Of a DNA stretch of 64,000 bases, positions 29,540 to 38,160 are shown piece after piece (position 1 is the first letter of the stretch; every line of letters starts with the position of its first letter). The notes below the pieces were generated by a model that saw nothing but the letters and a program-made list of their open reading frames with translations, was not told the DNA's origin and searched no databases. The DNA is from Westiellopsis prolifica IICB1 (GTDB lineage Bacteria; Cyanobacteriota; Cyanobacteriia; Cyanobacteriales; Nostocaceae): contig NZ_NAPS01000001.1 in the NCBI RefSeq assembly GCF_004323185.1, forward strand, positions 1,494,708 through 1,558,707. The letters are read 5' to 3'. Position numbers and translations under genes: made by a program.

Positions 29540-29811
29540 AGGAACTCTCCCTGAAATTCAAAAGTTTGCTAGACTTCTGAACTCAGCCGTTAAGGAGAAG
29601 GTTCAGAGGCAGTTAGAGTGCCCACCCTTTAATGTATTGGGCACTTTATACTGTTTGCCTAAATTTAAAAATAACATGTAATTATTCAAAGTCAACTACT
29701 TCTCAGCTATTTGTTACCCTTTTGTTGACTTATGACTTAGTAACTTGTGATTGTTTTAGTCTAAATCGATGAGTTACGAAAAGTAGTAATTTAAAGTATT
29801 GTGCAGATAAA
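29540..29811. other. divergent intergenic region
   Basis: About 270 bp between the small minus-strand ORF and the membrane ATPase gene. The inverted pair gtgcccaccctt / tattgggcacttta near 29620-29650 is a weak hairpin. The frame at 29421-29681 on the plus strand overlaps the small gene and has no ribosome-binding site. Confidence 0.4.
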
Positions 29812-32352
29812 GTGGTAATTATTCCACGCAACGCCTACACTCACGCACCCGAACAGCACCCTAATTTGATACTGGGTAGCCTGCAAATATTATTCTGGCT
29901 TATTTTTCGTCCTACTGCTTTCCGCAATCACCTCAAGCGCATTGACCCTGCTTTAGATTTAGAGCATCACCATGAAAGCCCTATAAGATGGCGAAATCCC
30001 AGTCTGTGGCGGCTATTTTTACAAATACACCTAATATTACCCCTTTTCATTAACTTGATAGTTGGTTTGGTGCAATGGGTATTAAGTCAACCTGTAGAAA
30101 ATATTGCACTTCGCCTAGTGTTGAGTTCCATGCTGAGTGTGATTTTGAGCTTAGTGTCATTTGGTGTGGGGAAATTACCAATATTGAGCGTATTTTTGGG
30201 TTTCATACTAAGTGCAGTGTCAATATTTGCTTCGCTTCCTTCATATATAAGCTTTTTGCTAGGCGCGATGTTAGGTTTCGCATTTAATGTGTCATCTACT
30301 GTTCTATTGTTTGGCGCAAGCACAGGTGTAATTTTTAGTTCTATTTTATGCGTAATAATATTAGGTCAGATAGGTTCAAGTTTAGAAGAAAAAATACTAT
30401 CAGTCGTATTTGGTCTAGGATATTTATGTTTGTTCCAGTTGTTATCACTATCGTGGTTCGGTAGATTTCAATGGACATGGTTTTTCGGAATTATATTTCC
30501 AGCTGCATTCTTGATTAACATCTTGTTAACAAATCTATTGTTGAGTAATGATTCTCTAAAAACAGAAAAAATCTTAAACGCTATTCGAGAAATATTAAAG
30601 GTAACAAATATAACTTTAATGTCTGGAATAGTAATTATTGCAGGAATCACAATAATTTCTTTTTGGCGACATCTTGTACTTTTTCCATTTGAAATAGTAT
30701 GGAATGCTCTGCTTTATCAATTAGAAAAAAGACGTACTTCCGAAAAACCCAGCTTATTAAGTATCAATAGTGCCTTTTGGGATGAATGGCAGTTTATACC
30801 TCTAACAAATTTAGAACGACATATTATTTTAGTTGCAAAACGCAAACCAACTGAAGCAGAGGCCGCTTTCAAATATTTGCTAAATACCCCTCAAAGCTGG
30901 GCATTAAAAGCTGCACAATTTGAACTGTATGCACCTCTTTTAGAAAATTGCACCAATATAGAAACTATCAGTAACTTGTACCACAATCTGGTGAGTAGTG
31001 ACTTAAAGGATGAAGTCAGCCAGAGATTACGTATATTTAGAACTATTAGTGAAGATGTAGATGCAGCTCTTAATCAAGAAAGTAAATACAATCAACGTCT
31101 TGTACTCAAAGAGATTACAAAGCGTTTAAATTTTTTACATTTGCAAGAATCAACCCGTGGTGAAAAAAATTATTCCCCTCGCTTCTCCTTGATCGCGCAA
31201 AACTGGGGCGATATCATTACTAAGTATTTAGAAGAATTAGCAGAAGAAACCGAACTTTACCAAGAATTAGATTCTCCATACATTATCGGTATCCCTTTAA
31301 CACCACAACAAGAGATCTTTATCGGACGCGATGATATAGGTACACGTATTGAGCAATTAATTCTTGATCGCCGTCGCCCACCTTTGCTACTCTACGGTCA
31401 GCGACGTATGGGTAAAACTTCCCTACTCAACAACTTGGGAAAACTACTACCCAATAACATCATTCCCATGTTTGTAGACTTGCAAGGCGCACCCTCATCA
31501 GCGAGTAACTATGCAGGTTTTCTCTACAATCTCGCCAGAGGAATGATCGCTTCAGCCAAAAAGCAAGCTGTTAATTTACCAAATTTAACCCGTGAAACCC
31601 TAGCAAATGATCCCTTCACCGACTTTGATGAATGGTTAGATCAGGTAGAACGAGCATTAGAACAAAATACGGCGTTGTTAATGCTAGATGAATTTGAAGT
31701 GATAGACAGCGCCATCACTAAAGGACGTTTTGATGAACAAGATATTTTGGGAATGCTGCGTCACCTCATCCAACATCGTCCCCGCTTCAAGCTGATGCTA
31801 GCTGGTTCCCATACTATCGAAGAGTATCAGCGTTGGGCTAGCTATCTGATTAATGTACAAGTTGTGCAAATTAGCTACTTGAAGGAAAACGAAGCTAGGC
31901 AATTAATTGAGCGCCCTGTCAAAGATTTTACTCTGCGTTATGAACCTGATGCTGTCGAGCGAGTTCTACAACTTACCCGTTGTCACCCGTTCTTAGTACA
32001 ACTGCTGTGTAGTGAAATTGTTGCTTATAAAAATGAGCAAGATCCCTCTGTGCGCCGATTAGCAAAATTAGCAGATGTGGAAGCAGCAGTTCCAGAAGCT
32101 TTGAAAAGTGGCAGTTTTTTCTTTGCTGATATTCAAAATAACCAAGTAAATGCAACGGGACGAGATATTTTGCGCTTGATAGCAGCCCAAGGAGAAGGGG
32201 TTGTGGTGAGTCACAAAAGTATATTGCAAATTAATAATGTAACAACTAGTACTATTAATTTATTATTGCAACGGGAGTTGATTGAGGAAGTTGGTGAAGG
32301 TTATCGCTTCCAAGTCGAGATGATTCGGCAGTGGTTTGCTCAGATTAAGTAA
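29812..32352 (+). CDS. membrane-anchored AAA/STAND-like ATPase
   Basis: An 846-residue protein. Residues from about 65 to 300 contain eight or so hydrophobic segments. A helical linker (about 300-490) follows, then an ATPase domain opening with EIFIGRDDIGTRIEQL, Walker A GQRRMGKTS near 527, Walker B LLMLDEFEVID near 622, and a C-terminal winged-helix-like part (GRDILRLIAAQGEGVVVSHKSI). The ATPase core is of the same type as that of the gene at 28068 (GREKEI...GKQRIGKTS). The start is GTG (MVIIPRNAY); no better start is visible. It is probably a membrane-tethered signal-transducing NTPase; its ligand and output are unknown. Confidence 0.85.
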   Translation: MVIIPRNAYTHAPEQHPNLILGSLQILFWLIFRPTAFRNHLKRIDPALDLEHHHESPIRWRNPSLWRLFLQIHLILPLFINLIVGLVQWVLSQPVENIALRLVLSSMLSVILSLVSFGVGKLPILSVFLGFILSAVSIFASLPSYISFLLGAMLGFAFNVSSTVLLFGASTGVIFSSILCVIILGQIGSSLEEKILSVVFGLGYLCLFQLLSLSWFGRFQWTWFFGIIFPAAFLINILLTNLLLSNDSLKTEKILNAIREILKVTNITLMSGIVIIAGITIISFWRHLVLFPFEIVWNALLYQLEKRRTSEKPSLLSINSAFWDEWQFIPLTNLERHIILVAKRKPTEAEAAFKYLLNTPQSWALKAAQFELYAPLLENCTNIETISNLYHNLVSSDLKDEVSQRLRIFRTISEDVDAALNQESKYNQRLVLKEITKRLNFLHLQESTRGEKNYSPRFSLIAQNWGDIITKYLEELAEETELYQELDSPYIIGIPLTPQQEIFIGRDDIGTRIEQLILDRRRPPLLLYGQRRMGKTSLLNNLGKLLPNNIIPMFVDLQGAPSSASNYAGFLYNLARGMIASAKKQAVNLPNLTRETLANDPFTDFDEWLDQVERALEQNTALLMLDEFEVIDSAITKGRFDEQDILGMLRHLIQHRPRFKLMLAGSHTIEEYQRWASYLINVQVVQISYLKENEARQLIERPVKDFTLRYEPDAVERVLQLTRCHPFLVQLLCSEIVAYKNEQDPSVRRLAKLADVEAAVPEALKSGSFFFADIQNNQVNATGRDILRLIAAQGEGVVVSHKSILQINNVTTSTINLLLQRELIEEVGEGYRFQVEMIRQWFAQIK

Positions 32353-32363
32353 CAAATTACTCT

Positions 32364-33563
32364 TCATAATTCTTCGCTTGGTGTGCGACTTGAGGCGACA
32401 CATATACCCGCAAATACAAATGCGATCGCACTCACCCAAACCCCAATCTCTGGTGTAATTAATTGCGGTTGGGGAAATACTACCGGAAATAAACCTCCCA
32501 CCAACCCAAAACCCGCAAAATACATTCCCACTGCTAACCCAGCCCAACGAGGACTTACTAGGGAAAAGGAAAAGGGAATACCACCGTTGACTATTAAACA
32601 AAAGCCACATATACCTAGTAAAATTACAGGTATATATGTGCCTATATATAAACTCATCATTAAATATATACTAATTACACCAACACCAATCAGCATAGCT
32701 AGGCGATTACCAATTTTGACAGCCAATGCGCCTGCTGGTAGAAATGCGACCGCTATGACAAGATTGATAATTAACATTATGACGTCAACATTGTCAGTAT
32801 TTAAATTTACCTTCAGCAATTTACTCAAAGCATCCATCATTAACCGCGAACCCAAAGCAATACCGACACCAGTACCCAAAATCAAAGCTAATGAGCGGAG
32901 AAATTGTCCTGGGTTTGTTGATGTTTGTACCTCCTCTACAAATGGATTGGGGGGATGAAATAATCGCAGTGTCGCCGCTGCACCTAGAAGAATAAACGAA
33001 CCAATAGCAAAGGTAAAAATTGGCCCTAAACCAAGAATAAAATTACTAGCTACTCCTCTAAAAGCACCAGCAACTCCACCTACAAGAATGATGACGCTGA
33101 GTGCTGAAGGTAATTGTGGTGGAAGTGCGTAGTATACCAATAATGCAAAAATTGGGCTGCGAAACACCGTCATTGCTAAGGCCCATGCTACCAGCATTAA
33201 AGGTAATAGCCATTTTGTTATATCTGAAGGTGTGACAAAAGTGACAATTGAAGGGATAGCAATAAACAAAGCCGAAGATAAAATCACTCCCAAGGTGATA
33301 AAAGAAAAGCGACTTCCCACCCGATACTTGGCTTGATCAGAAAGCGCCCCCATCAGCGGTTCCATCAACACCGCCAAGATATTTTCTAAGATTACGACTC
33401 CAACTGCTAACGATTCAGGAAAGCCAAACCCAACCAAAAGTTTAGGCAAGTACAGATTATAAATTAGCCAGCAGATAACAATGGCTGCCTGTACTCCTGC
33501 TAAACTCCAAACTTGCAACCACAAAATTTTTGGCTGAGTGATGATTCCTGTATCTTTTTCCAT
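32364..33563 (-). CDS. MFS transporter, 12 transmembrane helices
   Basis: A 399-residue polytopic protein with about 12 hydrophobic segments. The MFS loop 2-3 motif appears as MGALSDQAKYRVGSRFSFI, as in the sugar:cation symporter/SLC45-like branch. A central cytoplasmic loop (about 205-220) is polar. The substrate cannot be read from the sequence. It ends 11 bp from the membrane ATPase gene on the opposite strand (convergent). Confidence 0.88.
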   Translation of the reverse strand: MEKDTGIITQPKILWLQVWSLAGVQAAIVICWLIYNLYLPKLLVGFGFPESLAVGVVILENILAVLMEPLMGALSDQAKYRVGSRFSFITLGVILSSALFIAIPSIVTFVTPSDITKWLLPLMLVAWALAMTVFRSPIFALLVYYALPPQLPSALSVIILVGGVAGAFRGVASNFILGLGPIFTFAIGSFILLGAAATLRLFHPPNPFVEEVQTSTNPGQFLRSLALILGTGVGIALGSRLMMDALSKLLKVNLNTDNVDVIMLIINLVIAVAFLPAGALAVKIGNRLAMLIGVGVISIYLMMSLYIGTYIPVILLGICGFCLIVNGGIPFSFSLVSPRWAGLAVGMYFAGFGLVGGLFPVVFPQPQLITPEIGVWVSAIAFVFAGICVASSRTPSEEL

Positions 33564-33851
33564 TATCTATACATTCTGTGTTGTTTCACACAGGTAGATT
33601 CACATTGCTGAAATTGCTTTCCATAATTCTACATAGCTGAAGTCCTATATTTTGCTCAAAAAATTTTATGAAGTCGTCTGAAGACGACTTATGCTATCAG
33701 CTAAGGGTTTAAATCCTTATACCATTTCACGTTAATCGCGATACATATAAATTTTGTACCAGACGCGATATATCGCGTCTCTACGGATCTGTATTTGTAT
33801 CAGATTTTTTGTGAAATGGTATTAGCTGATAGGAATAGCAAAGATAAACAA
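33564..33851. other. intergenic region with nested inverted repeats
   Basis: Contains the hairpin aagtcgtc-tgaa-gacgactt (33671-33690), the MITE-like element at 33719-33822, and an outer 11-bp inverted pair CTATCAGCTAA (33694-33704) / TTAGCTGATAG (33822-33832) that encloses it. Confidence 0.7.
33719..33822. repeat. MITE-like element, family 1, copy A
   Basis: 104 bp with perfect 12-bp terminal inverted repeats ATACCATTTCAC / GTGAAATGGTAT, and a central palindrome acgcgatatatcgcgt. A second copy in the opposite orientation lies at 63423-63528. The ends begin with TA, as expected of TA-targeting elements. Confidence 0.85.
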
Positions 33852-34220
33852 TCATTCCACAGATACCGTCGGTTTCTTGGTCACAGAACGTGTTGTTCGT
33901 CGTTTTGACCTGCGCTTTCCACCAGCCATTTCATACTGATGACTATCTTTACCATAGCGACACGCAACACCCAGTAGCATATGCTCAGAATAACTGTTTA
34001 ACACAACTTCTGCTTCTTTTAATGCATTTTTCGCCATCTCCATCATTACTCGTGCTTGATTATAGGCGTTTAGCTTTTCTCGTAACTCATTAATCATGCT
34101 TTTGTAGGTAATGATTGACAAACGATTACCCAAATCTAAATTAGGATCAATCGCTTGCAATCCTGCAACTCGTCTTTCAGCTTTACTTAGTGCAACTGAG
34201 TTTCGTTTCCGTTGTGCCAT
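33852..34220 (-). CDS. conserved hypothetical basic protein
   Basis: A 122-residue basic, helical protein (MAQRKRNSVALSKAERRV), with a heptad-like helix around INELREKLNAYNQARVMMEMAKNAL, the segment VACRYGKDSHQYEMAGG, and a Lys/Arg/Thr-rich C-terminal tail (KRRSKRRTTRSVTKKP). Composition suggests nucleic-acid binding, but there is no recognised domain. I have no function to assign. It is transcribed alone, with a 600-bp upstream gap. Confidence 0.7.
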   Translation of the reverse strand: MAQRKRNSVALSKAERRVAGLQAIDPNLDLGNRLSIITYKSMINELREKLNAYNQARVMMEMAKNALKEAEVVLNSYSEHMLLGVACRYGKDSHQYEMAGGKRRSKRRTTRSVTKKPTVSVE

Positions 34221-34512
34221 AAAGTTTTCCTTTTGATGAATTTAATCTAGATAACTCTGATTGTGTTTCACACGGAGTTTGCTACATATCATCAAAATAC
34301 GTAAGAAAAGATGCATTAACCTGAGTGAAGCTACAGAACTTTTAGAAGATTCAAATTAGTGCAAAGAATAAATATAAGTAGATTTGCTGAAATTCGAGAG
34401 GGTAAGTTGTGTGGGAGCGGAGATATTCAGAGGTGTGGCGCTCCGCGTCTTTGCGTCTTCTTGGTCACAATGTCAGTTGAAATTGAGTTGTGGTTTTGAA
34501 TATTTATTGAGC

Positions 34513-34610
34513 TATAGAAAAGATTCAAACGTTTGTTAAAAATGCTTTAACGTTTCTTATAAAGACTCATTGATATATAGAAAAGATTCAAACGTTTGTT
34601 AAAAATGCTT
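34513..34610. repeat. pair of 35-bp direct repeats with CAAACGTTTG core
   Basis: Two identical 35-bp units (34513-34547 and 34576-34610), starting 63 bp apart, each containing gattcaaacgtttgttaaaa with the 10-bp palindrome CAAACGTTTG. The spacing is six helical turns, so both face the same side of the DNA. Confidence 0.9.
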
Positions 34611-34687
34611 GAATTTTTCTTATGAAGATGAAAAATTTTTCACAAAGGTGATAATTTTCGTCAATAGACATAGGCGTGAAAAAGAAT

Positions 34688-34739
34688 GTAGAGACGTGTT
34701 CGCTTTTAGCGTTCCCGCAGGGTAATTTCGCGTCTCTAC
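34688..34739. repeat. gtagagacg...cgtctctac dispersed repeat, copy 1
   Basis: A 52-bp element, gtagagacgtgttcgctttt... to ...aatttcgcgtctctac, with inverted ends and an internal agcg/cgct motif. A copy differing by one base over the shared 49 bp is at 52698-52746. Confidence 0.85.
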
Positions 34740-34833
34740 AAGGATTCTGGCTTTTGAATTTTGAATTTTGAATTGTTTGGGTCACCCCTGATTTGCCAGC
34801 TGTCTCCTCTAAAAAATCGAGGATCTATTATAT

Positions 34834-36006
34834 TTAGTATGTGGGTACAGATGGATCAATTTCCTTACTCCAAGCCAGAATACCACCCTTGACGTTTGTT
34901 CCGTCAATTCCTGCTTGCTTGAGAATTCCCAAAGCTTTTGCAGAACGCATACCCGACTTACAATGGACAATTAAGCGATGACCGTTGACTAATTCCTGAA
35001 CTTTGTCTACACCACTACCATTTTCGATATCGGGTAAAGGTATTAATACAGAACCAGGAATCTTAGCAATTTCATATTCATGTGGGTTGCGGACATCCAG
35101 CAGTACAAAATTGTCACTACCGCTATCCAACAACTGCTTCAATTCTTGCACAGTCATTTCGGAAAGTTCCATTTGCTGTTTCGCCTCCTCTGCTTGCGCT
35201 TGTGGAATACCGCAGAATTGTTCGTAATCTATCAACTTTTCAATTACTGGACGTATCGGGTTGGGACGCAATTTCAATTCGCGGAATTTCATTTCTAAGG
35301 CATTGTACAGCAGTAAGCGTCCACTTAAAGTATTGCCTTGACCCATAATAATTTTAACGGTTTCGGTTGCCTGGATGACACCAATCATTCCCGGTAAAAT
35401 TCCCAAGACACCACCTTCTGCACAAGAGGGAACCATTCCTGGTGGTGGGGGTTCTGGATACAAATCACGGTAATTAGGTCCACCCTCGTAGTTAAATACC
35501 GTTGCTTGACCTTCAAAACGGAAAATCGAACCGTAGACGTTGGGTTTATCTAACAATACACAAGCATCGTTGACAAGATATCGCGTTGGAAAATTATCAG
35601 TTCCATCAACGACAACATCATAAGGTTTAACAATATCGAGGGCGTTTTCGGAACTCAGACGAGTTTCGTAAAGATCAACCTGACAATAGGGGTTAATTTC
35701 GAGAATGCGATTCTTGGCTGATGCAATCTTGGGTTTACCCACCCAAGAAGTACCGTGAATCACCTGACGTTGGAGGTTGGAAGTATCAACAACATCGAAA
35801 TCAACAATACCGATGCGTCCAATACCCGCCGCTGCTAGATATAAAAGTAACGGTGAACCTAGTCCACCTGTACCAATACACAATACACTAGCAGCTTTGA
35901 GACGCTTTTGACCTTCTAATCCTACTTCCGGCAAAATTAAATGTCGAGAGTAGCGTTCGTAATCGTCTTTCGTCAGCTGGATTTCATCCAAATTCGGATT
36001 TAGCAT
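34834..36006 (-). CDS. moeB: MoeB/MoeZ-type E1-like adenylyltransferase with rhodanese domain
   Basis: A 390-residue fusion. Residues from about 15 to 265 form a ThiF/MoeB adenylation domain (GTGGLGSPLLLYLAAAGIGRIGIVDFD, SNLQRQ, DGTDNFPTRYL). Residues from about 280 to 388 form a rhodanese domain with active-site HCKSGMRS. Such proteins adenylate the C-terminus of ubiquitin-like sulfur carriers (MoaD, ThiS, CysO type) and transfer sulfur via the rhodanese cysteine. The two CxxC zinc motifs of E. coli MoeB are not obvious. It lies 80 bp downstream of the JAMM peptidase gene on the same strand, which points to a joint sulfur-carrier pathway. Confidence 0.95.
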   Translation of the reverse strand: MLNPNLDEIQLTKDDYERYSRHLILPEVGLEGQKRLKAASVLCIGTGGLGSPLLLYLAAAGIGRIGIVDFDVVDTSNLQRQVIHGTSWVGKPKIASAKNRILEINPYCQVDLYETRLSSENALDIVKPYDVVVDGTDNFPTRYLVNDACVLLDKPNVYGSIFRFEGQATVFNYEGGPNYRDLYPEPPPPGMVPSCAEGGVLGILPGMIGVIQATETVKIIMGQGNTLSGRLLLYNALEMKFRELKLRPNPIRPVIEKLIDYEQFCGIPQAQAEEAKQQMELSEMTVQELKQLLDSGSDNFVLLDVRNPHEYEIAKIPGSVLIPLPDIENGSGVDKVQELVNGHRLIVHCKSGMRSAKALGILKQAGIDGTNVKGGILAWSKEIDPSVPTY

Positions 36007-36086
36007 AGCAGTTTAGATGAGGAAGCGCGGACTTTTTATCCTACCCAAAAACGATACCCTTTGTGTGTTTGTATCTTCAGTGGTTT

Positions 36087-36545
36087 TTAAAATAACTTTT
36101 CAATTGTTTCTGGTTGGAATTGGTGGTGATCATCAAGACACCAGCTGTTGATCTCAGCAGCTTTGCCATTCTGCACAGAAACAATAATGTATGAGTATTC
36201 TTGCCAAGCACACTGTCGGTCAAATTCTGAGGGAATTGCTGGATAATCAGGATGAGAATGATAAATACCTATTATATCGATAGAACGTGTCCGTGCTGCT
36301 TTTTGTGCTTGTAACATGACTTGGGGTGCGATCGCATACCTGCGCTTCTTCTCATATATGATTTGATCATCAGGAAAATCCAGTGCTGCTTCAGCACTCC
36401 AAACATTTTCTGTGGGCTTAATTTCTATTACAGTTTTACCATCATCGCCACGATGACCAAAAATAATTCCACAGCACTCTTCTGGATAAGTAGTTTCAGC
36501 GTGACTGTAGATGGTTTGTAAATTTTGGGGAGTAAGTTTAATCAT
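36087..36545 (-). CDS. JAMM/MPN+ metallopeptidase (Mec-like)
   Basis: A 152-residue JAB domain. The JAMM metal motif is complete: Glu in TYPEECCGIIFG, then HSHPDYPAIPSEFD, which matches H-x-H-x7-S-x2-D. In bacteria such peptidases process or deconjugate ubiquitin-like sulfur carriers, as Mec does for CysO in mycobacteria. It sits directly upstream of the MoeB-rhodanese gene and is probably co-transcribed with it. No sulfur-carrier gene was seen in the window. Confidence 0.92.
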   Translation of the reverse strand: MIKLTPQNLQTIYSHAETTYPEECCGIIFGHRGDDGKTVIEIKPTENVWSAEAALDFPDDQIIYEKKRRYAIAPQVMLQAQKAARTRSIDIIGIYHSHPDYPAIPSEFDRQCAWQEYSYIIVSVQNGKAAEINSWCLDDHHQFQPETIEKLF

Positions 36546-36743
36546 ACTGTACGGGCGTAGACGTTTACCAAAAATTCGGTGACCCGCTCACAATCCCCAT
36601 CTTAGGAATACCTTGAAGATCGGGACTTCCGCCACACGTGGACTCAATAACTACGTTAAGGTGTTTATGAGATCTGACGCTATTTATTACAATCAGGAGA
36701 ATAAACCTTATTTTCAAGCAATTATTTATAATATCTTAATCAC

Positions 36744-37793
36744 ATGCCACCTTTACCTACATACACTCAACAACCTCAGACAGAAACCTACACTGAAATT
36801 ATTGATGTTCGCTCTCCCAGAGAATTTAGCGAAGATCACATTCCTGGTGCAATCAATTTACCTGTACTAAATAATTCCGAACGCACAGAAATAGGAACTA
36901 TATACAAACAAATAAACACATTTCAAGCCAGAAAAATTGGTGCAGCTTTGGTAACCAAAAATATCTCTGAGCATATCACTCAACATTTTGCCAAGAAAGA
37001 AAAAAGCTATCATCCTCTTGTGTATTGCTGGCGCGGTGGACAGCCTTCTTTAAGTATGGCTTTAGTACTTGGTCAAATTGGTTGGCGCGTAACCTTACTT
37101 GAAGGTGGCTACAAAACTTATCGTGCTTATGTGCGACAACAAATAGAAGAATTACCCAAAAAATTTACCTACAAAATACTGTGTGGTTTAACTGGTAGTG
37201 GTAAAACTTATATTTTAAGGCAAATGCGTGAGCGCGGCACTCAAGTATTAGATTTAGAAAATTTGGCTCAACATCGTGGTTCTGTTTTTGGTGAAGAATG
37301 GCAAGATAAACTTTCACCCCAGCCTACCCAAAAGTACTTTGAATCCCTACTATTGCAACAACTTCAAAGCTTTAATCCTAAGGAGCCAGTTTGGATAGAA
37401 TCAGAAAGTAGAAAAATAGGTAAAGTCTATTTACCGAAGTCTTTGTGGGAGAAAATGAAACAGGCTTGTTGTGTAGATATTCAACTACCACTCACAGCCA
37501 GAGTCAAATTTCTTTTACAAAAGTATTCCCACTTTGTAGAATATCCTGAAATCTTAAAAGCAAAATTGGAAAAACTCAAAGACCGCTATGGCTGGGAAAA
37601 AGTAAATCAATGGTATCAATTAATAGATGCTGAAAAATGGGAATTATTGATCAGAGATATTTTATCTAATCACTACGATCCAACCTATCGTAAGTCTATT
37701 CAACGAAATTTTAGTAATTTCAAAGAAATGCGATATCTCTACGATTTATCTGATGAGAGTATACACGCATTGTTAGATTTAAGCTTGTGGTAG
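36744..37793 (+). CDS. mnmH: tRNA 2-selenouridine synthase (SelU)
   Basis: A 349-residue MnmH: an N-terminal rhodanese domain with active-site C95 in YCWRGGQ, and a P-loop domain with GLTGSGKT at 148-155. The family replaces sulfur by selenium at the wobble 2-thiouridine of tRNA (via S-geranyl intermediate), using selenophosphate. No selD is in the window, so selenium supply is unverified. ATG 36744 is the only reasonable start. The gene diverges from the JAMM/moeB pair. Confidence 0.95.
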   Translation: MPPLPTYTQQPQTETYTEIIDVRSPREFSEDHIPGAINLPVLNNSERTEIGTIYKQINTFQARKIGAALVTKNISEHITQHFAKKEKSYHPLVYCWRGGQPSLSMALVLGQIGWRVTLLEGGYKTYRAYVRQQIEELPKKFTYKILCGLTGSGKTYILRQMRERGTQVLDLENLAQHRGSVFGEEWQDKLSPQPTQKYFESLLLQQLQSFNPKEPVWIESESRKIGKVYLPKSLWEKMKQACCVDIQLPLTARVKFLLQKYSHFVEYPEILKAKLEKLKDRYGWEKVNQWYQLIDAEKWELLIRDILSNHYDPTYRKSIQRNFSNFKEMRYLYDLSDESIHALLDLSLW

Positions 37794-38160
37794 TCTACGA
37801 TTGAAATCGCAATTTTATTTTATAGCTGCGCTTTGGGAAGATCCCCGGCTTTTCTAAAAAATCGGGGATATTTTGCCTGATAAAAAACGTGAGTTGGATG
37901 GATTGAATTCGCCCAATACCTAGCCCTCAAATAAATAGCTGGCTCATAGCAAAAACCCACTTCAAGTAGGTTGAAGAGGTTATTGATTCAGTCTACTTTT
38001 AGTAGACTTAGCTTATGAGCCGTGCAGTTGACTTGCGGGCGGTTAAATAGTACTAAATAGCAAAGGCTAAGTTTTCACTGGAGAATATTTTTTATAGACC
38101 GTAGCAAGTCAGCCAATAGTAGTAAGGACATTTTGCCTTGCAAGTATTAAAACTGAGATT
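37794..38160. other. intergenic region with hairpin repeats
   Basis: About 370 bp. The gatccccgg...aatcggggat hairpin at 37839-37872 may end the mnmH transcript. A second, larger hairpin region lies at 37941-38021. No gene is seen. Confidence 0.6.
37941..38021. repeat. 81-bp hairpin-rich inverted-repeat element
   Basis: GGCTCATA-GC and GCTTATGAGCC inverted ends around aacccacttcaagtaggtt and gtctacttttagtagac hairpins. It looks like a small non-autonomous element or a structured RNA remnant. Confidence 0.6.

Larger units (their letters stand above)
34221..34833. other. 613-bp intergenic region with repeats
   Basis: Holds the promoter side of the 122-residue gene, two 35-bp direct repeats (34513-34547, 34576-34610), the 52-bp gtagagacg...cgtctctac element (34688-34739), a cgctccgcgtctttgcgtctt repeat (about 34438-34460) and ttttgaatt heptamers (about 34750-34772). 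No gene is seen. Confidence 0.65.

Noticed and set aside
29421-29681. An 86-codon plus-strand frame
   Set aside because: It overlaps the small minus-strand ORF and a terminator, and has no ribosome-binding site.
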